Shown here: piece by piece, positions 8,996 through 18,020 of the stretch | Position numbering within the stretch: position 1 is the stretch's first letter | Layout of the letters: every line of letters starts with the position of its first letter | NCBI GenBank assembly: GCA_934699415.1 | Contig: CAKUWO010000001.1 | Location: 1 to 64,000, forward strand | From: an uncultured Erysipelotrichaceae bacterium | Lineage (GTDB): Bacteria > Bacillota_I > Bacilli_A > Erysipelotrichales > Erysipelotrichaceae | DNA: 64,000 nt | Direction: 5' to 3' | Made by a program: the position numbers and the translations under genes | The notes under the pieces: model-generated | Told to the model about the DNA's origin: nothing | Seen by the model: the letters and a program-made list of their open reading frames with translations, nothing else | Databases searched by the model: none

Positions 8996-11110
8996 TTAGT
9001 TTAAAGCCGCTTCAATATCAGCACGATATGGATCAAAAGTAGAATGACTTAATAAATATGTTTTAACATCAGCTGTACCACTAGTATTGTCAACTAAAGT
9101 ACTTAGTTCGGTTGCGAAGAAGTGGATACCATCACTAATTGTTACTGCTGTTGGGACAATAATATAGCTATCATTAACTTCAGCTAAACTATTAACTCTA
9201 ATCGCATGACCAGCTTCAATTTTAAAGATAGCTGGTGTTGCAGTGGCAGTGATACCATAAAGATTGTCATATTTTAATGTGCCATCTTTATCATAATATA
9301 CTGAGATACCAGTTCTAGAAATAGCCATTTCATATGCAATATTACCAAAAGTATAATTATCTTTATAAGCAGTTCCATAAGCAGGCATTACTTTAGAACT
9401 ATAAGCTCCAATTTCCTTATATCCAAATGGTGATTCAATAAAGCCTAATGCATTTTCACTTCCTTTAGACCAAGTACCATTTCCATTAAACATAATACCT
9501 GTGATACCTGTTTCGGTATTTAAATATGCTGCCGGAATTTTTAATTGCAAATAATGATTATTGCCATCATAAGCATAATTATTCATATCGGCAGAATAAA
9601 TAAGGTTAATCTTGTGCTTTTTAACAGTAATACTACCATTTACAACATTAATATCATAGTTAGGATATGATGCTGCATTATATTTAGCGGTTGTGATATA
9701 AGCAACTTCACTTGCATCAAGTTTCTTTGCATCACTAATAACAGTATTAGTATTTCTATCAATGACAGTATAAGCAACACTAATACCATTGATTGGTGTC
9801 GAAACAGAATCAGTTAAGCTAGGTAACCCGCTATCGCTTGCATATTCATAGCTAACATTTTTAAGTTTAATAGTGTATTTATATGGATTAATTTTCCATT
9901 CTAAATTAATTGGAGTGGTTGTTTTATCAGACCATTTTTCTTTAGGCGTAATAGTTAAATGATAAGTACCAACATCCTTCGCTGTATTACCGGCAATATT
10001 CATCTTACTTCCATCAAAGCCGGTTGGGGTGCAAGTTTGAACAGTGCCATTATAGGTATAGTTCATAGTAGCGTAACTATTAAATACTGATTTATTAGGA
10101 TAAGTTACAGTTGGGGTTGGTTTTGAAGGCTCAGATGTCTTATTTTCTGTGATAACAGTCGTTTTATCTTTCTTTGGCTTTACAGCTGGTTTATCAGCCT
10201 CTTCATAAGGAAGAGGGCCTTTATTTTGATCATAGATGCCTTTAACAAAGTGCCATGAGCCATCTTTATTCTGTTTCCAGCCATAATAATCCCCTTCCAT
10301 TTCTAATGGATTAAAGCCAATTGGAGGCAGAATCTTTTCAATAGTTACATCTTCCCAAGCATCTTCACGAAGTTCTTCGATATAACTATAATTCTTTAAT
10401 TCTTCATCATATTTATCATCATCTTCATAACCTTTTTTATAGTCATGAGCATAAATTTGTAATGTTTCTGGAACCTCTTGTCGAGTAATAATGCCAATGG
10501 AAATACTATCTTCAATTATTTCTCCATCATCAGTTGTATCAAATTCCATCTTTGTTAAAGGATAGAGTGAATATGCTACTTCTTCTCCTTTATCATTACT
10601 TGTCTTTACAAAACCTTCTCCCGTATAGATATGGAGAGTAGCCTTATTGTCTATTAATTCAAAACTACCAGATGTGCCTCTAATAGACATGGTAGTATTT
10701 GCGATTTTAAAAGTTAATTCTTCATCATCTTCAAGTTTTTCAACAACATCAAAGAAGAATTCGCCTTCTAATAATTCCATCTTTAGAGTCTTATTTTTAT
10801 AGTCAGCAATAAGAATACTAGTATCAGTATCCATTAAAATATTTTTAGTGTCATCGACTCTTAAATAAGTTCTTGATTCTTCATCGGTTGTAACAATATC
10901 TCTTGAAAGTAGGCGCATACCAACATATGCTTTTTCTTCTTTCTCATTTCTTTTTACAACAGTACCTTCCCCTTCAGCAAAACTAAAGACAATAGCTTCT
11001 TTAATATTATTAATTACTTCACTTTGCTTATCTGTTTTCTTTGATGAGCATGAAGATAATACTAAAGTGGCTAAAAAAACAATTGTCAATTTTTTAAATA
11101 ATTGGCTCAT
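8996..11110 (-). CDS. FecR-domain lipoprotein with MBG/Ig-like repeats
   Basis: I place the start at the ATG at 11110, which has a GGAGGG ribosome site; a longer frame to 11158 would run into the upstream gene. The 704-residue product begins with a lipoprotein signal ending LVLSSC, so it should be anchored outside the membrane. Residues about 30-200 match FecR-type domains (GMRLLSRDIVTT, then LLEGEFFFDV, then MSIRGTSGSFEL). After an acidic linker, residues about 330-700 hold beta-rich MBG/Ig-like units (DVGTYHLTITPKEKWSDKTT, WKINPYKYTI). The stop of the CHASE2 cyclase lies 19 bases upstream. The FecR domain is known elsewhere as a periplasmic signalling module. Here I infer a partner for the extracellular CHASE2 domain. 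Confidence 0.82.
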   Translation of the reverse strand: MSQLFKKLTIVFLATLVLSSCSSKKTDKQSEVINNIKEAIVFSFAEGEGTVVKRNEKEEKAYVGMRLLSRDIVTTDEESRTYLRVDDTKNILMDTDTSILIADYKNKTLKMELLEGEFFFDVVEKLEDDEELTFKIANTTMSIRGTSGSFELIDNKATLHIYTGEGFVKTSNDKGEEVAYSLYPLTKMEFDTTDDGEIIEDSISIGIITRQEVPETLQIYAHDYKKGYEDDDKYDEELKNYSYIEELREDAWEDVTIEKILPPIGFNPLEMEGDYYGWKQNKDGSWHFVKGIYDQNKGPLPYEEADKPAVKPKKDKTTVITENKTSEPSKPTPTVTYPNKSVFNSYATMNYTYNGTVQTCTPTGFDGSKMNIAGNTAKDVGTYHLTITPKEKWSDKTTTPINLEWKINPYKYTIKLKNVSYEYASDSGLPSLTDSVSTPINGISVAYTVIDRNTNTVISDAKKLDASEVAYITTAKYNAASYPNYDINVVNGSITVKKHKINLIYSADMNNYAYDGNNHYLQLKIPAAYLNTETGITGIMFNGNGTWSKGSENALGFIESPFGYKEIGAYSSKVMPAYGTAYKDNYTFGNIAYEMAISRTGISVYYDKDGTLKYDNLYGITATATPAIFKIEAGHAIRVNSLAEVNDSYIIVPTAVTISDGIHFFATELSTLVDNTSGTADVKTYLLSHSTFDPYRADIEAALN

Positions 11111-11129
11111 TTTACCCTCCCCAAAATGA

Positions 11130-12911
11130 CTAAAGTTTCTTTTTAACACTATATACATGAATAGGATACTCTTTGCCCTTAAGAGTTATATCCCCTGCGT
11201 CTTCAACCTCAAAACGCCCCTTTACTGCTTCGTAAGTTTCCTTTGAAATTAAAAATTGGTTTCTTTTGGCAGCCTGTTCAATTCTACTAGCGGTGTTTAC
11301 GGTATCACCAATAGCAGTATAATCCATTCTGAAGTCTGTTCCAATATTTCCAACAACAGCTTCACCCATATGAACACCAACACCAAAAGCAACTTCGCCT
11401 TTAAGATCTTCTGGAAGAAAACGATCAAGATTATGAGCATTCTCAATCATTTCAAGGCCTGCGCATACAGCATTATATGCATAATCGTCCGCTTCTATTA
11501 TGGCATTAAAAAGCCCCATGGTACAGTCCCCAACGAACTTATCTATCATCCCACCATTGGAAATGATAGCAGATGTTGTAATTTTGAAGTATTCATTCAA
11601 AATTGAAACAATTTCTTCTGGCTCTCTTTTCTCTGATAAAGTTGTAAAACCACGAATATCAACAAAGATAACTGCAATCTTTTTTCTTTTACCTTTAAGC
11701 TCAAGCGCTAAATCACCTTTATCAACAACTTCTTTTGCTACTTCTGGTGAAATATAGCGAGCATAGGAAGCGATGATTTTTTTCTTCTCTAAGTCAGCTT
11801 GGACAAAAAGATAAATAATTGTTGCAATTACAATTACAATTTCTAATAAAATAGGTACAAAGACTGGTAATACAATATCAAAATAGTTGTAACTGAAATC
11901 ACAAAGCATGATATAAAAAGGAATTGTAATAACAGATAAAAGAATAGCTTTCTTATCACTTAAGAAATATAAGTAGCAACAAGATAATAATGTTAAAAGA
12001 ATACTAGGTACTAGAATGAAAGGATTTTTTAATTCATATTTAGATACCCCATCTATCATTTGATTAATGATATTGGCATGAATTTCCACTCCATACATCT
12101 GGTCGCCTGTTTCAATCGAAGTATAATAATTATCTTGCATTCCTGATGCATATGCCCCTACCAAAACAATCGCATTATTAAATGCTTCTTTAGGATATAA
12201 ACCATTTAAAACACGATATAAAGAAGAACCTGCACCAACCGAACCGAAGTAACTATGTGATTTGCCACTATATGTAATATAGAAAATATTATCTAATTCG
12301 GAATCTTTTACTTCTTGATTAGTATTTAAAAGATAGGTTTTATATACCATTTCGGCAAATGATATAATTTTCTGATTCTCATTAATCTCAATACTTCTTA
12401 AGCCGTGTCTAACAGCACCATCACTATCAAATCCTAAATTAGAAAAACCTATCTTATTACAATTATTTTTAAGTTCATCATAAGGTTCTTCATATAGATA
12501 AACAGTCTGTCCTTTTCCTGGAACATTGCCCATGGTAACAGCCGATACCAAAACAACATTATCTGCTTCACCAACAACTTCAGCTAAATGATGATCTTTA
12601 AATTCATCTTCTTCACCAAAGAAAGAAATATCAAGGCCAATAACTGCTGGTTTACTATCACCACTGTTTAATAATTCCACTAAATCAGCTATCTTTTCCC
12701 GGGAAAAGGAAGAGAATTTGCCATAATTATCAAGTGTTTCTTCATCAATACCAATGACATAGATATTATGATTTATAACTTTACTTTTTTGATATAGACG
12801 ATCTTGAACAACATATTCAACATTTCTAAAAATACCTAATTCCCAAAAGATGGCAACTAAGATTAATAAAAAGATAGCAATGCAGGTCATAATCTTCTTC
12901 TTTAACACCAT
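11130..12911 (-). CDS. CHASE2-domain class III adenylate cyclase (transmembrane)
   Basis: This 593-residue receptor cyclase starts with a transmembrane segment (about 7-24) and an extracellular CHASE2 domain (about 30-290). Three more membrane segments follow (about 297-370), then a cytoplasmic class III cyclase domain (about 408-590). Catalytic residues are present: metal ligands Asp418 (FVDIRGFT) and Asp462 (DKFVGD), Asn539 and Arg543 (TVNTASR). The Lys458/Thr532 pair is the class IIIb pattern expected for ATP. I infer cAMP synthesis controlled from outside the cell. It is the first gene of an operon with the FecR lipoprotein. The ATG at 12911 has no ribosome site and a TATAAT box 3 bases before it, so the real start may be Met8 (12890). 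Confidence 0.9.
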   Translation of the reverse strand: MVLKKKIMTCIAIFLLILVAIFWELGIFRNVEYVVQDRLYQKSKVINHNIYVIGIDEETLDNYGKFSSFSREKIADLVELLNSGDSKPAVIGLDISFFGEEDEFKDHHLAEVVGEADNVVLVSAVTMGNVPGKGQTVYLYEEPYDELKNNCNKIGFSNLGFDSDGAVRHGLRSIEINENQKIISFAEMVYKTYLLNTNQEVKDSELDNIFYITYSGKSHSYFGSVGAGSSLYRVLNGLYPKEAFNNAIVLVGAYASGMQDNYYTSIETGDQMYGVEIHANIINQMIDGVSKYELKNPFILVPSILLTLLSCCYLYFLSDKKAILLSVITIPFYIMLCDFSYNYFDIVLPVFVPILLEIVIVIATIIYLFVQADLEKKKIIASYARYISPEVAKEVVDKGDLALELKGKRKKIAVIFVDIRGFTTLSEKREPEEIVSILNEYFKITTSAIISNGGMIDKFVGDCTMGLFNAIIEADDYAYNAVCAGLEMIENAHNLDRFLPEDLKGEVAFGVGVHMGEAVVGNIGTDFRMDYTAIGDTVNTASRIEQAAKRNQFLISKETYEAVKGRFEVEDAGDITLKGKEYPIHVYSVKKKL

Positions 12912-12914
12912 TTA

Positions 12915-12923
12915 ATTATAACA
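12915..12923 (-). promoter_or_regulatory. Extended -10 promoter element before the CHASE2 cyclase
   Basis: The minus strand reads TGT then TATAAT (TGnTATAAT), a perfect extended -10. No good -35 is seen. Its expected start site falls at or just past the annotated ATG. That implies a leaderless message or initiation at the internal Met8. Confidence 0.5.
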
Positions 12924-12952
12924 ATTGATGAATCTAAAAACATGCATATAAA

Positions 12953-12976
12953 TTAAAAAGGCTCCCTAAGGAGCCT
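12953..12976 (-). terminator. Intrinsic terminator of argS
   Basis: AGGCTCC (12959-12965) pairs with GGAGCCT (12970-12976), followed on the minus strand by TTTTAATT. It lies 9 bases after the argS stop. Confidence 0.85.
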
Positions 12977-12984
12977 ATTAATAA

Positions 12985-14646
12985 TTAATCTTCTCTTGTC
13001 ATTGTTGAAGGAGCACTAACACCAAGTAAATATAAAGCATTCTTCATAGTGATAGCACTAGCCTTTGCAAGTGATAAACGCTCAAGTTTTAATGTTTCAT
13101 CTTCAGCATTTAAGATATGAGAATTTGTATAGAAAGCATGAATATATTGTGCAAGCTTTTGAACATAGTTACAAATCTTATTAGGAGCACGAGTAAGAGC
13201 TGCATCGCCAACTACCTCAGGGAAAGAAGCAATATGGCGGAGAAGTTCTGATTCGTATTCATTTACTAAATGTTCATATTTAGCTGGGCTTTCAAATTCA
13301 CCTGCTTTATTTAATACTGAACAAATACGTGCATGAGCATATTGAGCATAATAAACAGGGTTTTCACTTGTACGTTTACGTGCAAGACCGATGTCGAAGT
13401 CAAGATGAGTATCGAGAGCTCTAGCTAAGAAGAAATAACGAGCTGAGTCTAATCCGATATCGTCAATTAATTCATGGATAGTAATAGCGTTACCAGTACG
13501 TTTACTCATTTTAACTTCAACGCCTTCATCAACTAATCTTACCATCTGAATGATATCAACCATTAATGAGCCTTTCTTATAGCCCATAGCTTCCATAGCT
13601 GCTTGCATTCTTGCAATATAGCCATGGTGGTCAGCACCCCAAAGGTTAACTAATGTTGTATAACCACGAGCATATTTATATTCATGGTTAGCGATATCTG
13701 GTGTGAAATAGGTATATTCACCATTAGATCTTCTTACAACACGATCCTTATCATCACCATAATCAGTTGTACGCATCCATAATGCGCCATCTGATTCATA
13801 TGTAAGACCCATTTTTGCCATTTTTTCAAGAGTCTGTTCAATCATTCCTGAATCACGAATCCACTGCTCGGAAATCCAAGAATCAAATTCACATCCATAA
13901 TAAGAAAGGTCTTTCTTGATTCTAGCAAGCTCTCTATTTTTACCTTCATTTCTGAAATATTTGAAAGCTGTCTCTTCATCAACATTCATCCATTTATCGC
14001 CATCTTCTTCTTTAATTTCTTTAGCGATTTCGATGATATCTGGCCCATGATAGCCATCTTCAGGTAAAACTTTGGAATTATCGCCAAACAATTCATGATA
14101 TCTAGCTTCAAGCGATTTACCAAGATTATCAATCTGGTTACCAGCATCGTTGATATAATATTCTCTTAAACAATCAAATCCGGAAGCACTTAATAAGCGG
14201 CATGTAGAATCACCCCAAGAAGCTCCACGTGCATGGCCTAAATGAAGTGGTCCTGTAGGGTTAGCAGAAACATATTCCATTAAGATTCTTTCACCCTTAC
14301 CTACATTGTTATGACCATAATTATCACCTTCTGCTAAAACAGTATTGATGATATTAGCTAATGAATCTTTCTTGATCCAAAAGTTAATAAAACCAGGTCC
14401 AGCAATGTCAACTTTTTCTACTTCTTCACATTTTAAGAGCACAGCTTCTTTTAATTCTTCAGCAATTTCTCGTGGGTTCTTGTTGGCAACTTTCTTTAAT
14501 CGCATTGCAGCATTTGTTGCGTAATCACCATTTTTTGAATCCTTCGGGATTTCCATCATAATAAATCCCTGCTGTGGTTCTAAACCATATTTTTCTTGTA
14601 CGGTTTCTTCAAGAACCTTGACGAGTTTTTCTTCGATCTTGCTCAT
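12985..14646 (-). CDS. argS: Arginyl-tRNA synthetase
   Basis: This is a cytosolic class I aminoacyl-tRNA synthetase that charges tRNA-Arg with arginine using ATP. The 553-residue length is normal. The N-terminal tRNA-binding (Add-1) domain is followed by the HIGH motif variant in GPLHLGHARGASWGD (about residues 132-146). The KMSKR loop (VKMSKRTGNA) and the C-terminal anticodon-binding domain follow. The start has a CGGAGGAGC ribosome site. The gene stands about 100 bases after tRNA-Arg(ACG) on the same strand, with an intrinsic terminator between them. Synthesis of the enzyme may therefore depend on readthrough from the tRNA promoter or on a promoter in the short gap. It has its own terminator. 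Confidence 0.97.
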   Translation of the reverse strand: MSKIEEKLVKVLEETVQEKYGLEPQQGFIMMEIPKDSKNGDYATNAAMRLKKVANKNPREIAEELKEAVLLKCEEVEKVDIAGPGFINFWIKKDSLANIINTVLAEGDNYGHNNVGKGERILMEYVSANPTGPLHLGHARGASWGDSTCRLLSASGFDCLREYYINDAGNQIDNLGKSLEARYHELFGDNSKVLPEDGYHGPDIIEIAKEIKEEDGDKWMNVDEETAFKYFRNEGKNRELARIKKDLSYYGCEFDSWISEQWIRDSGMIEQTLEKMAKMGLTYESDGALWMRTTDYGDDKDRVVRRSNGEYTYFTPDIANHEYKYARGYTTLVNLWGADHHGYIARMQAAMEAMGYKKGSLMVDIIQMVRLVDEGVEVKMSKRTGNAITIHELIDDIGLDSARYFFLARALDTHLDFDIGLARKRTSENPVYYAQYAHARICSVLNKAGEFESPAKYEHLVNEYESELLRHIASFPEVVGDAALTRAPNKICNYVQKLAQYIHAFYTNSHILNAEDETLKLERLSLAKASAITMKNALYLLGVSAPSTMTRED

Positions 14647-14663
14647 AAGCGCTCCTCCGTATG

Positions 14664-14693
14664 TTAAAAAAGAATCGAATATACCTTCGATTC
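14664..14693 (-). terminator. Terminator/attenuator between tRNA-Arg(ACG) and argS
   Basis: A perfect 8-bp stem, GAATCGAA (14672-14679) with TTCGATTC (14686-14693), is followed on the minus strand by T6. It ends just before the argS ribosome site. It could act simply as the tRNA terminator or as a regulated attenuator for argS. Confidence 0.8.
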
Positions 14694-14745
14694 ACAGGTT
14701 ACAATCTATTTATTACCCGTAAGCACGGTATATCCAGCTAATAAA

Positions 14746-14822
14746 TGGCGCGCCCAGCAGGAATCGAACCCACAACCTTTTGATCCGTAGTCAAACGCTC
14801 TATCCAGTTGAGCTATGGGCGC
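14746..14822 (-). tRNA. tRNA-Arg(ACG)
   Basis: This is a 77-base cloverleaf with acceptor arms GCGCCCA and TGGGCGC and discriminator G, and CCA is encoded. The anticodon loop CTACGGA gives anticodon ACG, which is read as ICG after deamination. The T-loop is GTTCGATTC. It lies on the same strand as argS and directly upstream of it. Confidence 0.97.
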
Positions 14823-14890
14823 ATCCGTATTTAAATAATAATATTGAAAAAATAATTTTACAAGTATTTTTTGCAAAATATTTTTAACAT

Positions 14891-14930
14891 AACAAAAACC
14901 TCTGGAATTATCCTTATTTTCCAGAGGTTT
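14891..14930 (-). terminator. Intrinsic terminator of the C69 dipeptidase gene
   Basis: A perfect 12-bp inverted repeat (14896-14907 with 14919-14930; core ACCTCTGGAA) is followed on the minus strand by TTTTTGTT. Confidence 0.9.
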
Positions 14931-14955
14931 ATCAGTTTATATTAAGCTATCTTTT

Positions 14956-16419
14956 TTAATTATCAGCACGATTAAAGTTACATTTCATATGCATACTTGC
15001 ATCATGAAGTACTTTTTTGAGTGTTTCTTCAGCTTCATTTTTAGCCATCTTAGCAATTTCTTCATTAGCTTTATCAATTAATGAGAAATCATTATTAGAA
15101 GACATTAATACATCGTATTTATTTAAGATAGCTCTACTCTTATTGGCAATCGCATTTTGATAACGATCTATATTTTGAATACTGGTTGCATAGTTAGGAT
15201 CTGCTAAGGCCGCAATTAAACGGCTAATCCAATAAAAGTTATTACTATCAACCGTAGTTGTAGTTTCACTCACATACTTTGGCAATGTTTGCGTATTGGT
15301 ATAGAAAGGTAAAATTGCATTAAATGGGTTAGGTCCAAAGCATACCCATTCTATTGATTTTAGTTTTTCAGGAACATCACTTCTAATCTGATTGATTGAC
15401 ATAAAGCCTGTTCTTGCAATGCCAATAGCACGATACATACCTCTCTTATCACTCTTAACATTGCTATAAGGGTTATATGCAGTTCCTTGATAATATGAGC
15501 TTAAGATATATTTGACATCTTCAATAGTAATCTTTCTTTCAGGTACTAATGACCATGGAATATCATCGCTCTCTGGTGTAAAGTCGGCATTTTCACCATC
15601 CCAAATAAAGCTACGTGGATTGAAATAACGAGCCATATACCAAGCACGTGGAGTATTATAAACATGGTCTTGATCATCATGCGAACCAAATACAAGACGA
15701 GGATTGAAATAACCATCATTATTAGTATCAAGATGATATCTAGCTATAAATTCTTTTAAATCAGCGGAACACATATTTTCTTTCTGTTCGCCAAAAGCAT
15801 CTTCCAAATCAAATCGATCTAAACCAAATTGGTTAGGCATGATTACATATTCATCGTCTTTTACTCTTCTGGCAATCCAATGATGTCCGCCAATTGATTC
15901 AAACCACCAAATTTCGTTTTCATCATTAAAAGCAATGCCATTAGATTCATAAGTACCATATTTTTCAATTAATTCCGCAAGACGAATAACACCTTCTCTT
16001 GCACTATGAATATAAGGCAATACTAAAACAACTAAATCTTCTTCGCCAATACCGCCAATTTTATCTTTCTCTTTGCGGCTTTTAGCTTTTTCATATTTCA
16101 CAAGTGGATCTGCACCTAATACTCTAGCATTGCTGGTGATAGTTTCAGTAGCGGTCATACCGACATTTAATTCATTGATACCAGCCGCTGCCCAAACACC
16201 TTCTTTTTTATCAACATTTGGACAACTTGTATAACTTAATGGATTATCTGGTAGTTCAATTTCAAGATGAGAAATCACACTCTTGTATTTACGTGGTTGT
16301 TTTTTAGGGCCTACAACAACAAATTTTTTAACATCAAAAAAACCATCATCATTACGTGCAATCATGGTTGATCCATCATTGCTTGCTTGTTTACCTACTA
16401 AAATAGTTGTACATGGCAT
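14956..16419 (-). CDS. pepD: C69-family dipeptidase
   Basis: The 487-residue protein begins MPCTTILVGKQASNDGSTMI. This is the typical N-terminus of peptidase family C69 (dipeptidase A/PepD). In that family an N-terminal Cys, here Cys3, is the Ntn-hydrolase nucleophile and is exposed by processing. The segments EIWWFESIGGHHW and DEYVIMPNQF are also characteristic. It should hydrolyse dipeptides in the cytoplasm, and no signal peptide is seen. It is a single gene with its own terminator. It lies between tRNA-Arg/argS and an amino-acid ABC transporter, which suits peptide and amino-acid use. The exact dipeptide preference cannot be read from sequence. Confidence 0.92.
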   Translation of the reverse strand: MPCTTILVGKQASNDGSTMIARNDDGFFDVKKFVVVGPKKQPRKYKSVISHLEIELPDNPLSYTSCPNVDKKEGVWAAAGINELNVGMTATETITSNARVLGADPLVKYEKAKSRKEKDKIGGIGEEDLVVLVLPYIHSAREGVIRLAELIEKYGTYESNGIAFNDENEIWWFESIGGHHWIARRVKDDEYVIMPNQFGLDRFDLEDAFGEQKENMCSADLKEFIARYHLDTNNDGYFNPRLVFGSHDDQDHVYNTPRAWYMARYFNPRSFIWDGENADFTPESDDIPWSLVPERKITIEDVKYILSSYYQGTAYNPYSNVKSDKRGMYRAIGIARTGFMSINQIRSDVPEKLKSIEWVCFGPNPFNAILPFYTNTQTLPKYVSETTTTVDSNNFYWISRLIAALADPNYATSIQNIDRYQNAIANKSRAILNKYDVLMSSNNDFSLIDKANEEIAKMAKNEAEETLKKVLHDASMHMKCNFNRADN

Positions 16420-16475
16420 AATCTATTCCTTCTTTCTTCTTGTCACATTATATAACAATAGTTTATTTAAATATA

Positions 16476-16502
16476 TTAAAAGGCCCAGCAATAGCTAGAC
16501 CT
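16476..16502 (-). terminator. Terminator of the amino-acid ABC transporter operon
   Basis: AGGCCCAGC (16481-16489) pairs with GCTAGACCT (16494-16502) using two G-U pairs. On the minus strand it is followed by TTTTAATAT. Confidence 0.75.
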
Positions 16503-16506
16503 CGTT

Positions 16507-17241
16507 TTAAAATTTTAAATTTGAAACGAATTCTTTTAAATTTTGGCTCTTTGGATGATTAAAGATTTCATCTGGTGTACCTTCTTCTTCAATCTTACCA
16601 TGATTTAAGAAAATAACACGATCAGCGACTTCTTTAGCGAAACTCATTTCATGAGTCACAACAACCATAGTTAAGCCTTCAATCGCTAATTCTTTCATGA
16701 CATTCAATACTTCTTGAACCATTTGTGGATCTAAAGCGCTTGTAGGCTCATCAAATAAAAGCACTTCCGGCTTCATACATAAAGCACGAGCGATTGCAAC
16801 ACGTTGTTTTTGGCCACCTGATAAAGTATTAACAGAAGCATTAGCGAAAGCATCCATTTTTACTTTCTTTAAATAATGCATTGCAGTATTAATAGCTTCT
16901 TCTTTCGAAACCTTTAAGACTTTCATTTGAGGTTTAATGCAATTATTTAAAACATTCATATTATTGAAAAGATTAAATTGCTGGAAACACATGCCGACCT
17001 TAGCACGATAGGCATTGACATCTTTGGATTCAATAATATCTTTACCAAAAGCAATAATCTTTCCAGAATCCGGTTTTTCAAGTAAATTAATACATCTAAG
17101 CATTGTTGATTTGCCAGAACCTGATGCACCAATTAATACCACAACTTCTTTTTCATAAACCGAAAAATCAATGCCCTTCAATACTTCAAGTTGGCCAAAA
17201 CTTTTATGAATATCAATGATATCTAATACTTTGTTTTTCAT
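16507..17241 (-). CDS. Amino-acid ABC transporter ATP-binding protein (lysine, by riboswitch)
   Basis: This 244-residue protein is the ATPase of a polar amino-acid importer (GlnQ/HisP/ArtM type). It shows Walker [10 protein letters not shown] (about residues 37-45), the signature [15 protein letters not shown] (about 138-152), Walker [14 protein letters not shown] and the switch His in VVVTHEM. It lies 5 bases after the permease gene and is the last gene of the three-gene operon. A lysine riboswitch heads the operon, so the likely substrate is lysine. The protein family alone would only say polar amino acid. Confidence 0.93.
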   Translation of the reverse strand: MKNKVLDIIDIHKSFGQLEVLKGIDFSVYEKEVVVLIGASGSGKSTMLRCINLLEKPDSGKIIAFGKDIIESKDVNAYRAKVGMCFQQFNLFNNMNVLNNCIKPQMKVLKVSKEEAINTAMHYLKKVKMDAFANASVNTLSGGQKQRVAIARALCMKPEVLLFDEPTSALDPQMVQEVLNVMKELAIEGLTMVVVTHEMSFAKEVADRVIFLNHGKIEEEGTPDEIFNHPKSQNLKEFVSNLKF

Positions 17242-17246
17242 ATCTT

Positions 17247-18020
17247 TTATCCTTTCTGTTTTGGTCCTTTAACAATAGCCATTGATTTTGGATTAGTATC
17301 ACTCAATGGTATAGATACATGTTCTGTCTTATTTAATTGTTCCTCAATCTTATTAAGGATAAAGGTTGCTAACATATTAATTGCTAAATAAATAGAAGCT
17401 TCTAAGAAATAAGTTTCCGTAAATCTAAATGTTGAACCAGCAATTGATTTAGCTTGGAACATTAATTCAGTAACTGAAATAATCATTAAAACAGATGAAT
17501 CTTTTATATTTACAATAAGTTCATTACCAATAGCTGGGAAAGCATTAGTAATAGCTTGAGGCAAAACTACCATCATCATTGTTTGTGCATTTGATAAGCC
17601 AAGAGATCTAGCAGCTTCTGTTTGTCCCTTATCTACCGCCTGAACACCAGATCTAATAATCTCTGCCATATATGCACCAGTATTGATGGATATAACTACC
17701 ATAGCAGCGGTTAATTTATCCCATCTTAAAATATTTAAGAAAGCATAATAGAAGAATACTGCTTGAACCATCATTGGTGTTCCACGAAAGACTGTAATAT
17801 AGATATCAATTAAAATATCACCAAATTTTTTTAAGAAACGAGTAAGAGGACTAGCATTATAATCTAATTTAATAGCTTTAAATCCTCCAACAATTAAGCC
17901 AATTAATAAACCACAAATTGTACCGATAATGGCAATGATGATTGTTGTACGGACGCCAAGTAACAAACTCGGACCATATTCGATAGCAATTTCTAGTACA
18001 CTTTTAAGAAAGTTCAACAT
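17247..18020 (-). CDS. Amino-acid ABC transporter permease (lysine, by riboswitch)
   Basis: This 257-residue membrane protein of the HisM/GlnP family has about five hydrophobic segments. The EAA loop ([21 protein letters not shown], about residues 158-178) is where the ATPase docks. The motif [16 protein letters not shown] is typical of polar amino-acid permeases. Its start codon overlaps the end of the substrate-binding protein gene by one base, so the genes are translationally linked. Substrate assignment rests on the riboswitch upstream of the operon. Confidence 0.93.
   Translation of the reverse strand: MLNFLKSVLEIAIEYGPSLLLGVRTTIIIAIIGTICGLLIGLIVGGFKAIKLDYNASPLTRFLKKFGDILIDIYITVFRGTPMMVQAVFFYYAFLNILRWDKLTAAMVVISINTGAYMAEIIRSGVQAVDKGQTEAARSLGLSNAQTMMMVVLPQAITNAFPAIGNELIVNIKDSSVLMIISVTELMFQAKSIAGSTFRFTETYFLEASIYLAINMLATFILNKIEEQLNKTEHVSIPLSDTNPKSMAIVKGPKQKG

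Noticed and set aside
11111..11158. 16-codon extension of the FecR lipoprotein
   Set aside because: It would overlap the cyclase gene and spoil the lipoprotein signal; the ATG at 11110 has GGAGGG.
14646..14745. T-box riboswitch upstream of argS
   Set aside because: The gap to tRNA-Arg is only about 100 bases, has no specifier stem or T-box sequence, and is explained by a terminator.
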